Assembly: GCF_030690725.1 (NCBI RefSeq)
Contig: NZ_JAUYGD010000057.1
Coordinates: 19,501-83,500, forward strand
Direction of reading: 5' to 3'
Length of the DNA: 64,000 bases
Source of the DNA: Pseudomonas sp.
GTDB lineage: Bacteria > Pseudomonadota > Gammaproteobacteria > Pseudomonadales > Pseudomonadaceae
The position numbers were made by a program, and so were the translations under genes. Shown here piece by piece: positions 1-9,804 of this stretch; position 1 is the first letter of the stretch; the number at the start of each line of letters is the position of its first letter. The notes below the pieces were generated by a model, which was given only the letters and a program-made list of their open reading frames with translations, ran no database searches and had not been told where the DNA came from.

Positions 1-38
1 CGCTTTGGATGTCTCGGGAGTGCAACAAATCTTCTCCG

Positions 39-899
39 TCAGCGCGGCAGCTCGATGCGCTCGGTCTCGCCGGGCACTGTTGGCCAGTCCTGCGCGGCCC
101 AGCGCTCACGCGCCTGATCAATCAGGGCCGGGTCGCTGGCGACGAAATTCCAGTTGATCCGCCGTGGACCAATCGGCGCACCGCCAATCAATACCAGGCG
201 GCTCTCGCCGCAGGCGCTGAGGGTGTAGGTCTCGCCTTCGGGTAGCACCAGCAGGCCCCGCAGCGGCAGTTGCTGATCGTCCAGTGTCACCTCGCCGTCA
301 ATCAGGTACAGCGCGCGTTCGGCATGCTCGGCGGGTATCTGCAGTGCGCTGCCTGCGGCCAACTTGATTTCGGCATAGACAGTGGGCGACAGCACGGGCA
401 CCGGTGATTGCAGGCAGAAGCCGGTGCCGGCGATCAGGCAGATGTCCACGCCCATGCTGGTGCTGCGCGGCAGGCTGTCGGCGGGGTGGTGGCTGTAGCT
501 GGGTTCGCCTTGTTCCTCCGCGGCGGGCATGGCCAGCCAGACCTGCAGGCCGTGCATGTGCGAGCCGTTTTCCCACAAATCCTGCGGGGTGCGCTCGACA
601 TGCGCGACGGCACGATCTGCGGTCATCCAGCTGACTTCGCCGGGGCTGACCAGCTGATTTGAGCCGAGGCTGTCCCTGTGTTGCAGTTGCCCCTTGAACA
701 GGTAGGTGAGGGTGGACAGGCCGATATGCGGGTGCTGGTTGATATTCATGCCGCTGCCGGCTGGGTAGGTGTTTTCCAGAATATGGTCGAAGAACACGAA
801 CGGCCCAACGCTGCAGCACTTGGCCGAGGGCAGGGGGCGCAGGATAGGTTGACCGCCGAGGTTTTCCGCGCGCGGCTGGATCAGCAGAAGTTCGCTCAT
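39..899 (-). CDS. Pirin family protein (bicupin)
   Basis: A 286-residue pirin-type bicupin; some relatives have quercetinase activity, but no substrate can be read from the sequence. The N-terminal cupin has the four pirin metal ligands: His56 and His58 in HPHIG, His100 and Glu102 in AHVE. I start at the ATG at 899 because it overlaps the upstream OsmC stop as TAATG; the longer reading begins inside OsmC. It is the last gene of a three-gene coupled operon. The family is clear; the physiological role is not. Confidence 0.85.
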   Translation of the reverse strand: MSELLLIQPRAENLGGQPILRPLPSAKCCSVGPFVFFDHILENTYPAGSGMNINQHPHIGLSTLTYLFKGQLQHRDSLGSNQLVSPGEVSWMTADRAVAHVERTPQDLWENGSHMHGLQVWLAMPAAEEQGEPSYSHHPADSLPRSTSMGVDICLIAGTGFCLQSPVPVLSPTVYAEIKLAAGSALQIPAEHAERALYLIDGEVTLDDQQLPLRGLLVLPEGETYTLSACGESRLVLIGGAPIGPRRINWNFVASDPALIDQARERWAAQDWPTVPGETERIELPR

Positions 900-1297
900 T
901 ACGCGCCCTCGCTCAGCAGGGTACTGACCTGAACTTCGCTGCTGGTCATCAGCTTGTGAATCGGACATTTATCAGCGACGCGCAGCAGCTGTTGGCGTTG
1001 TGCGTCATCCAGCGCGCCGTGCAGGGTTAGTTCGACATCCAGGCGGTAGATGCCCTGGCGCTCCTGGCTGTCATCGCGGTTGAGCTTCACGTCGAGGCCT
1101 TCCAGCGGCAAACCGCGTTGCTTGGCATACAGCGCCAGGGTCAGTGCCTTGCACGCGCCCAGCGCAGCATCGAACAGGTCATGGGGTTCAGGCGCTGAAC
1201 CTGCACCGCCCAGCTCCACCGACACATCGCTGTGCAGGGTGTGCGGGCCAATGCTGATGCGCTGCAGCAGGCCTTTGTCGTTGCTGATGCTGATCAT
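899..1297 (-). CDS. OsmC family peroxiredoxin-like protein
   Basis: A 132-residue OsmC/Ohr-fold protein. The two conserved cysteines of the family are present: Cys49 in LGACKAL and Cys111 in DKCPIH, consistent with thiol-dependent reduction of organic peroxides. It is closer to the general OsmC group than to Ohr. The ATG at 1297 follows AAGGAG by a normal distance and overlaps the stop of the upstream gene as ATGA; a start 24 bases earlier would lengthen that overlap. It sits between a solute-binding-like protein and pirin, suggesting a stress-related operon. Confidence 0.82.
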   Translation of the reverse strand: MISISNDKGLLQRISIGPHTLHSDVSVELGGAGSAPEPHDLFDAALGACKALTLALYAKQRGLPLEGLDVKLNRDDSQERQGIYRLDVELTLHGALDDAQRQQLLRVADKCPIHKLMTSSEVQVSTLLSEGA

Positions 1298-2193
1298 TTG
1301 AGCTCCTTGGGCTGAAACCATAATTCCTTGCGGGAAAATGGCGTTGCAGGGGGTAAGTCGGGGTTGTGCAATTCGATGATGCGCCGCTTATGCAGATTGG
1401 CCTGACGCAACGTGTCGCCATGGTACTGCTCGAACAGGCGCTGAAAACTGCCATCGGCAATCATCGCCTCCAGGCCGCGCTCAATGTCGGCAGCCAGGTC
1501 CGGGCGGTTGCGTGAGGTGAAAAAATAGAACGCGGTTGGGTAATGCAGCAGCAGGTGGTTGTCGATGCTCAGCGCCAGCCCGCTTTCCGCCGCGCGCGCC
1601 TGCTCCTGCCAGGCCACCACGACTTCACGGGGAAACAGATCGAAACGCCCGGCGGCGAGCATCTGGAACAAACCGCGATAGTGCTGGCTGGTCACCACCT
1701 TCAGACCATTGGCCCGCAGGATCGCCGTGTCCGGCCAGTCGTGGCGTTGGCCGAAGCTGAAGCGTTTAAGTTCATCGAGGTTCTCCACCGTGGCCAGTTG
1801 CTCGGCATCCGCGCTGCGTTGCAGCAGCACACGCCAGCCGATCAGGCCGCGGTAGATCGGGATGCGGATCGGTAGCAAACGTGCTTCACGCTCACGGGTG
1901 GTCATGGTCCACATCACCTGCACGCTTTTGCTGTCGTGCTCGATGGCCAGCAAGGCGCGGCTTTGCGCCATGGGCACGGGTGTGGCTTGTAGCTGGTAGC
2001 GTCCGGGTGTGCGCTCCAGCGCCGCGGTCAGCAGCGCCAGGGCATAGGCTTCGGGGTCAATGCCATCCGAGTGCAGCGGGTAGTTCAAGCGTTCTGCGGC
2101 ATGGGCTGTTGCCAGGTTGCATAGCGCAACAATCAGCAGTGCCTGCAGGTAGTTGGGCCAGGTGCGTTGCCGGTGGGTCGAGGCTGAAGCCAT
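1294..2193 (-). CDS. Periplasmic solute-binding-like protein (SBP_bac_3 type)
   Basis: A 299-residue protein with an N-terminal hydrophobic segment ending near AHA (about residues 14-33), consistent with export. The rest resembles type 3 extracellular solute-binding proteins of the stand-alone kind, with PMAQSRAL early, a hinge region and a C-terminal segment ADGSFQRLFEQYHGD typical of the family. No permease or ATPase gene is adjacent, so it may be an orphan binding protein or sensor. First gene of the operon with OsmC and pirin. The ligand cannot be inferred. Confidence 0.7.
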   Translation of the reverse strand: MASASTHRQRTWPNYLQALLIVALCNLATAHAAERLNYPLHSDGIDPEAYALALLTAALERTPGRYQLQATPVPMAQSRALLAIEHDSKSVQVMWTMTTREREARLLPIRIPIYRGLIGWRVLLQRSADAEQLATVENLDELKRFSFGQRHDWPDTAILRANGLKVVTSQHYRGLFQMLAAGRFDLFPREVVVAWQEQARAAESGLALSIDNHLLLHYPTAFYFFTSRNRPDLAADIERGLEAMIADGSFQRLFEQYHGDTLRQANLHKRRIIELHNPDLPPATPFSRKELWFQPKELK

Positions 2194-2270
2194 TGCAGCA
2201 ATCCTGGTTTCTGAACTAGACCTCAGTGTAGTGAGTCAATTGTGCTCACGTCTTCAAGGAGGATTGAGGT

Positions 2271-3293
2271 TTGAGGCGACTTGCATTGAGTCTTGCGGTT
2301 TTAGTCACTGTTTGCAGCCCGTTGGCGCTGGCCCGCGATTACCGTTTTAGTGATGCCCATCTGCATTACGTGGATTTCTTTCAGGAAAGCGCGGGCATGA
2401 CCGAGCTGTTCGAGCAGATGGCTGCCGGCAATATCGAGCATGTGATGCTCTCGGGCATTCCGGTGGCGAAGAAGTGGGATGAAGACGAACCCAAGCGCCC
2501 GCGTTACTACGCCGGCGACGATGCCAATGCCTATTGGTACAGCGCCACCGATGTGCTGGTGGCGCATGCCTACAAACAGGTGCCCGCCGAGCAGCGCAAG
2601 CGCCTGCATCCGTTTCTCTCCGGCTTCAACCCGAATGACAAGAATGCCGATGCGCATATTCGCCGTATGCTCGAACTCGACCCAGGGTTGTGGCAGGGCA
2701 TCGGTGAGATTTTCACCCGGCATGACGACCTCACCGCGCTGATTCACGGTGATGCGCCACGGGCTAACAACGAAGCTCTGGCGCGAGTCTTTCATCTGGC
2801 CGCCGAGTACGATCTGCCGGTGATGCTGCATTCCAATATCACCTCCAAGCGTGAGCGCAATCCGCTCTACCTGCAGGAAATCGAGGACCCACTGCGTAAT
2901 CACCCGCATGTGCGATTTATCTGGGCGCATGCCGGCACCAGCATGGAAATTCATCGGCATCAGGAAAAGCTGGATTTCCTCCTGCCCACCCTTGAGCGGA
3001 TGCTCAAGCAGTACCCCAATCTGTATATCGATCTGTCCTGGACCATGCTCCAGCCGTATTTACTGGATGCCGACGGCCAGCCTGATGCGGCCTGGGTAAA
3101 GCTGGTCAGCAGCTACCCGGCGCGCTTTATGCTCGGCTCCGATGTGGTTGGCCGTTTTAATGGATTGGCGGGTTATATGAACGGTTTTAAGCCGTTTCTC
3201 GATGCCTTGCCGGAGAAGGTTGCCCATCAGGTGGCGCGCGATAACTTCCTCGCGGTGCTGCCGCGCCAAGTGCAGGCTGAGCTGCTGGAGTAG
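2271..3293 (+). CDS. Exported amidohydrolase family protein
   Basis: A 340-residue amidohydrolase (Amidohydro_2-like TIM barrel) with a signal peptide of about 21 residues (LALSLAVLVTVCSPLALA). Metal-site motifs are visible: DAHLH at residues 29-32, VMLHSN, IWAHAG and a late LGSD aspartate. The start is TTG at 2271, set by AAGGAGG about 8 bases upstream and by the signal peptide. It stands alone, divergent from the OsmC operon. The substrate is unknown; a periplasmic amidohydrolase of this type is unusual because most relatives are cytoplasmic. Confidence 0.75.
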   Translation: MRRLALSLAVLVTVCSPLALARDYRFSDAHLHYVDFFQESAGMTELFEQMAAGNIEHVMLSGIPVAKKWDEDEPKRPRYYAGDDANAYWYSATDVLVAHAYKQVPAEQRKRLHPFLSGFNPNDKNADAHIRRMLELDPGLWQGIGEIFTRHDDLTALIHGDAPRANNEALARVFHLAAEYDLPVMLHSNITSKRERNPLYLQEIEDPLRNHPHVRFIWAHAGTSMEIHRHQEKLDFLLPTLERMLKQYPNLYIDLSWTMLQPYLLDADGQPDAAWVKLVSSYPARFMLGSDVVGRFNGLAGYMNGFKPFLDALPEKVAHQVARDNFLAVLPRQVQAELLE

Positions 3294-3355
3294 AGCTGTC
3301 ATAGCCTTGTCACACGGGTGTCATAGGCTCGCGCCATCTAAAAAAGGAGCGCGAC

Positions 3356-3820
3356 ATGCAATACACCCGTTTTAGTGCCCTGGCCGCACTTGTATTGACC
3401 AGCAGCCTGGCGCAGGCCGAAGTCCGGGTAGAAGGCCCGGTCGAGTACGGCGTTTTTGCCAGCAACTATCAGGACTTCCAGGAAGGCGAGCGGGTGTTAA
3501 CCCGTAGCAACCAGCAAATTGAGCAGGGCGAGGTGATTCCGGCCAAGCTCGGCACCAAATTCGGCCTGCGCTACAGCCTGGCCGGAAAAGTGGCCGATGA
3601 TTCGCCGCTGACGTTGCTTTATCTCACCCCCGGTGTGGTCACTCCGCAAGGCACGCGCCACGACAAGTTCGTGGTGACGCAAAAGCTGGTCCCCGGCGCA
3701 CCGCAGGATGTCATGGCCTTTGAATTCACTGAAAAACATGAAGTGGTGCCAGGTGAGTGGCACTTTATGGTGTTTCAGGATGACCGCAAATTGCTGGAGC
3801 AGCGGTTTACCGTGCGCTGA
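3356..3820 (+). CDS. Small secreted protein, DUF3859-like
   Basis: A 154-residue protein with a clear signal peptide ending in LAQA near residue 21. The mature part is beta-rich (EVRVEGPVEYGVF, WHFMVFQDDRKLLEQRF) and matches my recollection of DUF3859 proteins common in Pseudomonas. RBS AAGGAG lies just before the ATG. It ends before a strong terminator. Probably periplasmic; function unknown. Confidence 0.7.
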   Translation: MQYTRFSALAALVLTSSLAQAEVRVEGPVEYGVFASNYQDFQEGERVLTRSNQQIEQGEVIPAKLGTKFGLRYSLAGKVADDSPLTLLYLTPGVVTPQGTRHDKFVVTQKLVPGAPQDVMAFEFTEKHEVVPGEWHFMVFQDDRKLLEQRFTVR

Positions 3821-3842
3821 AATTACCTGAAGTCGTAACCCT

Positions 3843-3870
3843 AAACCCGAGCCCAGGCTCGGGTTTTTTT
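3843..3870 (+). terminator. Rho-independent terminator after DUF3859 gene
   Basis: An 11-bp perfect stem (AAACCCGAGCC with GGCTCGGGTTT) with a very short loop runs into a T tract. It ends the 3356-3820 unit and isolates the downstream chemoreceptor gene. Confidence 0.9.
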
Positions 3871-3882
3871 ATGTGCAAGCGG

Positions 3883-3909
3883 TCAAGAATCTAGTGCTAG
3901 AGTCGATAC
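3883..3909 (+). promoter_or_regulatory. Putative sigma-28 (FliA) promoter of the chemoreceptor gene
   Basis: TCAA at 3883-3886, 15 bases, then GTCGATAC at 3902-3909, compared with the enterobacterial consensus TAAA-N15-GCCGATAA. It lies about 100 bases upstream of a chemoreceptor gene, a normal flagellar-regulon target. Recognised by eye only. Confidence 0.55.
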
Positions 3910-4008
3910 GGAGTCTGTAGATATTGGCTGAAGGTCTTAAGGCATTCATAAGGATAGTGGCCATATGCTATCGAACAAGCTGCTTCAGAACCCTAAAGGA
4001 CGGCCGTG

Positions 4009-5634
4009 ATGACCCTAAGAAATCTCAATATTGCGCCCAGAGCATCGCTGGGCTTTGGCCTGGTGGCGCTATTGGTGCTGATACTCGGCAGCTTTTCGCT
4101 GCTGCAAATGGCAGAAATGAACAAGCAGTCGGAGCAGGTAAACCAAAACTGGTTACCTAGCATTCTGAGTCTGGGTGAGATGAACCAGGATGTTCTGCGA
4201 CTGCGTGCGCTGACCCTGCGCTTGATGCTCAATACCGATGAGACCATGACTCGACAGAATCTGGCCCGCGTCGAAGAACTCAAAGGCATGTTGGGCAAGG
4301 CGCAAGGCACTTATGAAAAGCTGATTTCCAGTGCAGAAGAAAAGAGCGCTTATGGGCGTTTCAAGCAGGCTGAAGGCAGCTATTTGCAAGAGCAGAGCAA
4401 GATCGTCGATGCAATACGGCAAAGCGATCTGGATGCGGCCCTGGCGGTCGCCAACGGTCCGCTTAACGGTCACGCCGATAGTATGGCCAAGGCGCTGGTC
4501 GAGCTTTCTGAAATTAACCGGGTTGGCGCCAATGCTGCCGCTGAAGCGGCTGATGCGGTATTCGCCAGCGCACGGTTGTGGGTGATGGTGATGATCGCCC
4601 TGGCGCTCGGCCTGACGGTGATTCTGGCACTGCTGCTGACCCGCAGCATCGTCGCGCCGCTGACCGAAGCGGTGCGGGTGGCTGAAGTGGTGGCGAGCGG
4701 CAACCTGACCCAGTCAATCGAGGTGCAGGGCAGTGATGAACCGGCGCGTTTGCTGAGCGCCCTGAAAAGCATGCAGCAGAGCCTGCGCAGCACCATTCAG
4801 AATATTTCCGACTCCTCCACGCAGCTGGCCTCGGCCTCGGAAGAGCTCAGCGCGGTGACCGAAGACTCGACCCGCGGCTTGCACCAGCAGAACAATGAAA
4901 TCGAGCAGGCGGCTACAGCGGTTAATGAAATGACCAGCGCCGTAGAAGAGGTGGCGCGTAACGCCGTCAGCACCTCCGAGGCCTCCAGTGAATCCAACCG
5001 TACCGCCCAGCATGGCCGCGAGCAGGTGCGCCAGACTGTCGAGTCGATCAGCCACCTGGCGGATGACGTGACTCATACCGCTTCCGAAGTTGAACAACTG
5101 GCCGGTCAGGTGCGCGATATCAGCAAGGTGCTGGATGTGATCCGCTCGATTGCCGAGCAGACCAACCTGCTGGCGCTGAACGCAGCGATTGAAGCGGCGC
5201 GAGCCGGTGAAGCCGGGCGCGGTTTTGCCGTGGTAGCCGATGAGGTGCGGGCCTTGGCGCATCGCACCCAGCAGTCGACCCGTGAAATCGAGCAAATGGT
5301 CAGCGGTATTCAGCAGGGCACCGACAAGGCGGTTAACGCCATGCAGAACAGCAACAGCCGCGCGCGTTCGACCCTGGATGTGGCCAAGGCGGCCGGCCAG
5401 GCACTGGATGAGATTGCGGCCGCCATTTCGCAGATCAACGAACGTAATCTGGTGATCGCCAGCGCCTCGGAAGAACAAGCCCAAGTGGCCCGCGAAGTCG
5501 ACCGCAACCTGGTGAATATCCGAGATCTGTCGATGCAGTCTTCGGCTGGGGCCAATCAGACCAGTGCGGCCAGCCAGGAACTATCACGGCTAGCCGTGGA
5601 CCTGAATGCACTGGTGGCGCGCTTCTCTATCTAA
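4009..5634 (+). CDS. Methyl-accepting chemotaxis protein, 4HB-type
   Basis: A 541-residue transmembrane chemoreceptor. Order: TM1 about 12-33; a periplasmic region of about 150 residues that is helical and looks like a four-helix-bundle (4HB_MCP) sensor; TM2 about 188-210; HAMP; and a cytoplasmic signalling domain with the highly conserved hairpin tip [20 protein letters not shown] near residue 385, where CheA and CheW dock. I choose ATG at 4009, spaced 8 bases from AAGGA; the adjacent GTG at 4006 is closer. The ligand is unknown. Position next to fabB corresponds to PA1608 in P. aeruginosa by my recollection. Confidence 0.92.
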   Translation: MTLRNLNIAPRASLGFGLVALLVLILGSFSLLQMAEMNKQSEQVNQNWLPSILSLGEMNQDVLRLRALTLRLMLNTDETMTRQNLARVEELKGMLGKAQGTYEKLISSAEEKSAYGRFKQAEGSYLQEQSKIVDAIRQSDLDAALAVANGPLNGHADSMAKALVELSEINRVGANAAAEAADAVFASARLWVMVMIALALGLTVILALLLTRSIVAPLTEAVRVAEVVASGNLTQSIEVQGSDEPARLLSALKSMQQSLRSTIQNISDSSTQLASASEELSAVTEDSTRGLHQQNNEIEQAATAVNEMTSAVEEVARNAVSTSEASSESNRTAQHGREQVRQTVESISHLADDVTHTASEVEQLAGQVRDISKVLDVIRSIAEQTNLLALNAAIEAARAGEAGRGFAVVADEVRALAHRTQQSTREIEQMVSGIQQGTDKAVNAMQNSNSRARSTLDVAKAAGQALDEIAAAISQINERNLVIASASEEQAQVAREVDRNLVNIRDLSMQSSAGANQTSAASQELSRLAVDLNALVARFSI

Positions 5635-5653
5635 TCAAGGAGACAGCCACAAT

Positions 5654-5685
5654 AAAAAGGCCATCCCGAGGGGTGGCCTTTTTTA
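5654..5685. terminator. Bidirectional terminator between chemoreceptor and fabB
   Basis: AAAAAGGCCATCCC and GGGGTGGCCTTTTTT form a stem with one G-U pair and a GAG loop, flanked by A and T tracts. It can serve the plus-strand chemoreceptor gene and the converging fabAB operon. Confidence 0.9.
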
Positions 5686-5707
5686 TGCTGCAAACGCAGG
5701 GTGAGGC

Positions 5708-6928
5708 TTACTTGCCAGCCCAGCGCTTGAGTACCAGGGTGGCGTTGGTGCCGCCGAAGCCGAAGCTGTTGCTCATCACGGTGTCGAGCTTGGCGTTTTC
5801 GACGGTGCTGCGCTGGATCGGCAGGTCGGCGATTTCCGGGTCGACTTCGTCGATGTTGACCGAACCGGCGATAAAGTTGCCTTCCATCATCAGCATGCAG
5901 TAGATCGCTTCCTGTACGCCGGCGGCGCCCAGGGAGTGACCGGACAGGCTCTTGGTCGAGCTGATGGCCGGCGCCTTGGCGCCGAACACTTCGCGTACTG
6001 CGCGGCTTTCCGCCACGTCGCCGACCGGAGTCGAGGTGCCGTGGGTGTTCAGGTAGTCGATTGGGGTGTCGACGGTGGCCAGGGCCTGCTGCATGCAGCG
6101 CACAGCGCCTTCACCGCTCGGGGCAACCATGTCGTAGCCGTCGGAGGTTGCGCCGTAGCCGACGATTTCCGCGTAGATCTTCGCGCCACGAGCAAGGGCA
6201 TGCTCCAGCTCTTCGACCACCACCATGCCGCCACCGCCGGCGATGACGAAGCCGTCACGCTTGGCGTCGTAGGCGCGCGAGGCTTTTTCCGGGGTTTCGT
6301 TGTACTGGGTGGAGAGGGCGCCCATGGCGTCGAACAGGAAGCTCTGGCTCCAATGCTCTTCTTCACCGCCGCCGGCAAATACCACGTCCTGCTTACCCAG
6401 CTGGATCTGTTCCATGGCATTACCGATGCAATGGGCGCTGGTGGCGCAGGCCGAAGAGATCGAGTAGTTGACGCCCTTGATCTTGAACGGTGTGGCCAAG
6501 CAGGCAGACACGGTGCTGCCCATGGTGCGCGGTACGCGGTACGGACCGACGCGCTTGACGCCTTTCTCGCGCAGGATGTCCATGGCCTCCATCTGGTTGA
6601 AGGTCGATGCGCCGCCGGAGCCTGCAATCAATCCCACGCGTGGGTTGGAGATTTCTTCCGCGCTGAGGCCCGAATCCTTGATCGCCTGCTCCATGGAGAG
6701 GTAAGCGAAGGCTGCGGCATCACCCATAAAGCGATAGACCTTGCGGTCGATCAGCTCTTCCAGGTTCAGATCAACCGAGCCGGATACATGGCTGCGCAGG
6801 CCCATTTCGGCATAGGCAGGGTTGAAACGGATGCCTGACTTGCCAGCACGCAGGTTGGCAGAGACGGTGGCTTTGTCATTGCCCAGGCAGGAAACGATGC
6901 CCAGGCCGGTAATCACGACGCGACGCAT
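5708..6928 (-). CDS. fabB: 3-oxoacyl-ACP synthase I (FabB)
   Basis: A 406-residue beta-ketoacyl-ACP synthase I, the condensing enzyme needed to elongate cis-3-decenoyl-ACP in unsaturated fatty acid synthesis. The Cys-His-His triad is visible: the cysteine in [10 protein letters not shown], the histidine in [12 protein letters not shown] and the histidine in [11 protein letters not shown]. The glycine-rich C-terminal [12 protein letters not shown] is standard. Normal family length. It follows fabA by 12 bases in the same operon, the arrangement known from Pseudomonas. Confidence 0.98.
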   Translation of the reverse strand: MRRVVITGLGIVSCLGNDKATVSANLRAGKSGIRFNPAYAEMGLRSHVSGSVDLNLEELIDRKVYRFMGDAAAFAYLSMEQAIKDSGLSAEEISNPRVGLIAGSGGASTFNQMEAMDILREKGVKRVGPYRVPRTMGSTVSACLATPFKIKGVNYSISSACATSAHCIGNAMEQIQLGKQDVVFAGGGEEEHWSQSFLFDAMGALSTQYNETPEKASRAYDAKRDGFVIAGGGGMVVVEELEHALARGAKIYAEIVGYGATSDGYDMVAPSGEGAVRCMQQALATVDTPIDYLNTHGTSTPVGDVAESRAVREVFGAKAPAISSTKSLSGHSLGAAGVQEAIYCMLMMEGNFIAGSVNIDEVDPEIADLPIQRSTVENAKLDTVMSNSFGFGGTNATLVLKRWAGK

Positions 6929-6940
6929 GCGATGAGTCCC

Positions 6941-7456
6941 TTAGAAATTGTCGGTAGAGGTGAACAGGCCAACCCGCAGGCCTTCGGCGCTGTAGATTTC
7001 GCGGCCATCAACGCTGACGGTGCCATCGGCAATAGCCAGGACCAGGGAGCGGGCGATGGTGCGTTTGATATGAATGTTGTAGGTGACTTTCTTGGCGGTC
7101 GGCAGGACCTGACCGAAGAACTTCACTTCGCCCGAACCGAGGGCGCGGCCACGGCCGGGGTTGCCCTGCCAGCCGAGGTGGAAACCCACCAGCTGCCACA
7201 TGGCATCAAGGCCCAGGCAGCCTGGCATAACCGGGTCGCCTTCGAAATGGCAGGCGAAGAACCACAGATCAGGAGTGATATCGAGCTCGGCGACAATTTC
7301 GCCCTTGCCGTACTTGCCGCCGGTGTCGCTGATGTGGGTGATGCGATCGATCATCAGCATGTTCGGCGCGGGCAGTTGCGCATTACCTGGGCCGAATAGT
7401 TCGCCGCGACCGCAAGCGAGCAGTTCTTCCCGGGTGAAGGCGTTTTGTTTGGTCAT
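6941..7456 (-). CDS. fabA: 3-hydroxydecanoyl-ACP dehydratase/isomerase (FabA)
   Basis: A 171-residue bifunctional dehydratase/isomerase that makes cis-3-decenoyl-ACP, the branch point to unsaturated fatty acids. The hot-dog active site is seen in [20 protein letters not shown], with catalytic His in CHFEGDP and Asp in LGLD. Full length. GAGGAG lies just before the ATG. First gene of the fabAB operon; a palindromic operator-like site lies about 130 bases upstream. Confidence 0.98.
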   Translation of the reverse strand: MTKQNAFTREELLACGRGELFGPGNAQLPAPNMLMIDRITHISDTGGKYGKGEIVAELDITPDLWFFACHFEGDPVMPGCLGLDAMWQLVGFHLGWQGNPGRGRALGSGEVKFFGQVLPTAKKVTYNIHIKRTIARSLVLAIADGTVSVDGREIYSAEGLRVGLFTSTDNF

Positions 7457-7582
7457 GCGAGCTCCTCAATATGTCCCATGCGCCAAGGCTGGGCGAATCG
7501 TCCTGGCTGGCGGCGCAGTCTGCTGCGCCTGCCAACAGCCTAGTCATAGACTGTTGCGTTGTGGTGAAAGTCACAGCCTTGT

Positions 7583-7598
7583 GAGTACAGTTGTACTC
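7583..7598. promoter_or_regulatory. Palindrome upstream of fabA, FabR/DesT-like operator
   Basis: GAGTACAGTTGTACTC is an inverted repeat (GAGTACA / TGTACTC, 2-base spacer). FabR, the TetR-family repressor of fabA/fabB in enterics, recognises a GTACA-N2-TGTAC-like core, and DesT plays that role in P. aeruginosa. The position in the fabA upstream region suits such control. Which regulator binds cannot be told here. Confidence 0.55.
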
Positions 7599-7632
7599 CG
7601 CTCTTGCTGGCCTGTCATAGCGCCCATGCTCG

Positions 7633-9555
7633 TTAGCCTGCAGCAGTTGAGCCTTCTTGACTACCCGTCGAAGGTCGAGGGGGCAGCCAGCGCTGTAGGA
7701 TTCGCTGCAAATCTGCCCGTTTAAAGGGTTTTGCCAGGTAGTCATTCATACCCGATTGCAGGCAGGCCTCGCGGTCGCCCTGCAGGGCGTTGGCGGTTAG
7801 GGCGATGATCGGCAATTCGGTACAACCGGCTAGGCGGCGGATCTGCCGTGTGGCCTCGTAGCCATCCATGATCGGCAGGCGGCAATCCATCAGAATCGCT
7901 GCATATTTCTGCTGGCTGACCTGATGTACGGCCTGGGCGCCATCGCCGACCAGACTGACCTGATAGCCCAGGCTGCGCAGCATGGCTTCGATAACGGTCT
8001 GGTTGACTGGGTTGTCTTCCACCAGCAGGACTGGCTGGCCGTTGCCCTGGTCTGCAGGCAGCGGGGTGTCGCTGACAGCGGGTGCAACCTGCTGGGAAAA
8101 CGGCAGTGGCACCTCTAGGGTAAACACCGAGCCCTGGCCCTCCTGGCTAACCGCGCGCAGGGTGCCGCCCATGCGTTCGGCAAGGGTGCGGGCAATCGGC
8201 AAACCCAGCCCGGTGCCGCCGTAACGTCTTGAAATAGAAGTGTCGGCCTGCTGGAAGGCATCGAACATATGTTCCAGCCGCTCGGGTGAGATACCGATGC
8301 CGCTGTCGTGTACCGCGCAGCTGAACCACAGCACCTGATTGTCCAGCGCCTGCCAGGTGCTGTGCACGCGGATGCTGCCGGTTTCGGTGAACTTCAGGGC
8401 ATTGCCGATCAGGTTGACCAGAATCTGTCGAATCCGCGTCGGGTCGCCCTGTACCTGCAGCTGTTCCAGGCCGCTCTGGGTGTCTAACAGCAGTTGCAGG
8501 CCGCGCTGCTGAGCGCTGTGCTGGAACACCTGAATCGAGCTTTGCAGCAGGTCGAGCAGGCTGAAGGGGATGCGTTCCAGCTCCAGTGCGCCGCGTTCGA
8601 TGCGTGAGAAGTCGAGAATATCGTTGATGACTTTCAGCAGGTGCTCGGTGGATTCGGTGGCCAGCGCCGCGTACTCCGCCTGCTCCTGGGTCATTTCGGT
8701 AGTTTCCAGCAGCTGCAGCATGCCCAACACGCCATTCATCGGGGTGCGCAGCTCGTGGCTCATCATCGCCAGAAAGTCGGATTTGGCGCGGTTGGCCAAC
8801 TCTGACTGCTCGCGGGCCTGAATCAGCAGGGTCATGGCCCGCTGCTGTTCTTCACTGGCGCTGGCCAGGCCGTGGGCGAGGTTATTGATATGCCGCGCGA
8901 GCGCCTGCAATTCGCCTTCACCGACCTCGGGCAGGGTGGTCTGGTAGTTGCCGGCCTGGATCGCGCTGACGGCTTCGCCCATGGCACTCAGCGGCTGTGA
9001 CAAGTGACGGGCCAGGCGGCGGGCGAGAATAAAGGTCAGGGCCAGGGCAAACAGGGCGAGCAGGGTGGCTTTGAACAGGATTTCCTGCTGGCGGGTGTTG
9101 AAGGCATCGTTGGACATGCCCACGACGACATAACCCAGGTAGTCATCGGTCAGCGTCTGTTGGGTGGGGGTGTGCAGCGCCGCGCGTTGCAGATGGATCG
9201 GCGCCTGGAATACCTCGACCTGGCTGCTGGCGTGGCCGCTGCCCGGCGTCTGTTCGACGTAAACGAGAATCTTGCCGGTGTGGTCGCGCACTTCCAGAAA
9301 ACGCACATGCGGGGTCTTCAAGGTGGCTTGCAGCAAGGCATCGAGCACATCGAGGTTGCCGGAAATCACCCCGTAGGTGCTGGCCGGCGCCAACTGGCTG
9401 GCGATCAGCTGGCCATAATGGTTGAGCTCCTGACGCAGGTCTTGCAGGCGGGCAAAGGTGAAGAAGCCGGTGAGCAGCAGGGTCAGCAGCAGGGCGGGGC
9501 CGACACTGATCAATTGCGTACGGGTATGGATATTCCAGCCACGGCGCAGGATCAT
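7633..9555 (-). CDS. Hybrid histidine kinase/response regulator without HPt
   Basis: A 640-residue inner-membrane hybrid kinase. Order: TM1 about 16-36; periplasmic domain to about 155, resembling the N-terminal region of BarA/GacS-type kinases; TM2 about 160-182; HAMP; HisKA with [15 protein letters not shown] (His near 267); HATPase with GTGLGLPIA; and a receiver with the [13 protein letters not shown] aspartate and YLAKPF lysine. It stops after the receiver, so no HPt domain is present and phosphate must pass to a separate HPt protein. The fabA-adjacent kinase of P. aeruginosa, PA1611, is known to signal to HptB and to affect RetS; orthology here is inferred from domains and gene order. 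Confidence 0.85.
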   Translation of the reverse strand: MILRRGWNIHTRTQLISVGPALLLTLLLTGFFTFARLQDLRQELNHYGQLIASQLAPASTYGVISGNLDVLDALLQATLKTPHVRFLEVRDHTGKILVYVEQTPGSGHASSQVEVFQAPIHLQRAALHTPTQQTLTDDYLGYVVVGMSNDAFNTRQQEILFKATLLALFALALTFILARRLARHLSQPLSAMGEAVSAIQAGNYQTTLPEVGEGELQALARHINNLAHGLASASEEQQRAMTLLIQAREQSELANRAKSDFLAMMSHELRTPMNGVLGMLQLLETTEMTQEQAEYAALATESTEHLLKVINDILDFSRIERGALELERIPFSLLDLLQSSIQVFQHSAQQRGLQLLLDTQSGLEQLQVQGDPTRIRQILVNLIGNALKFTETGSIRVHSTWQALDNQVLWFSCAVHDSGIGISPERLEHMFDAFQQADTSISRRYGGTGLGLPIARTLAERMGGTLRAVSQEGQGSVFTLEVPLPFSQQVAPAVSDTPLPADQGNGQPVLLVEDNPVNQTVIEAMLRSLGYQVSLVGDGAQAVHQVSQQKYAAILMDCRLPIMDGYEATRQIRRLAGCTELPIIALTANALQGDREACLQSGMNDYLAKPFKRADLQRILQRWLPPRPSTGSQEGSTAAG

Positions 9556-9756
9556 CGGGCCACTCCGCTGCTACGCAGAATGTACGGGCGCTGGGGAACT
9601 GGCCGGTTTTTCGCGGTCTCAGGGTGAAGCCGGGCTTGGGTGCTATCGATCACGCCACAACCTTGTTTGCGTTTGAAAGTCTGCATGTTAACTGAGCTGC
9701 TTGGCTTTGCCAGTGCTAGCCGCGCAGCTAAAGCTGGCTGCATACAGACGCCGCCG

Positions 9757-9762
9757 TATAAT
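9757..9762 (+). promoter_or_regulatory. Candidate -10 box for gpsA
   Basis: A perfect TATAAT lies 43 bases upstream of the gpsA start. No good -35 hexamer is visible at 16-18 bases upstream, so this is a partial promoter call only. Confidence 0.4.
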
Positions 9763-9804
9763 GCGAGCGATTCGCCACTTTCAATGGTTTACCACGGATG
9801 CGTT

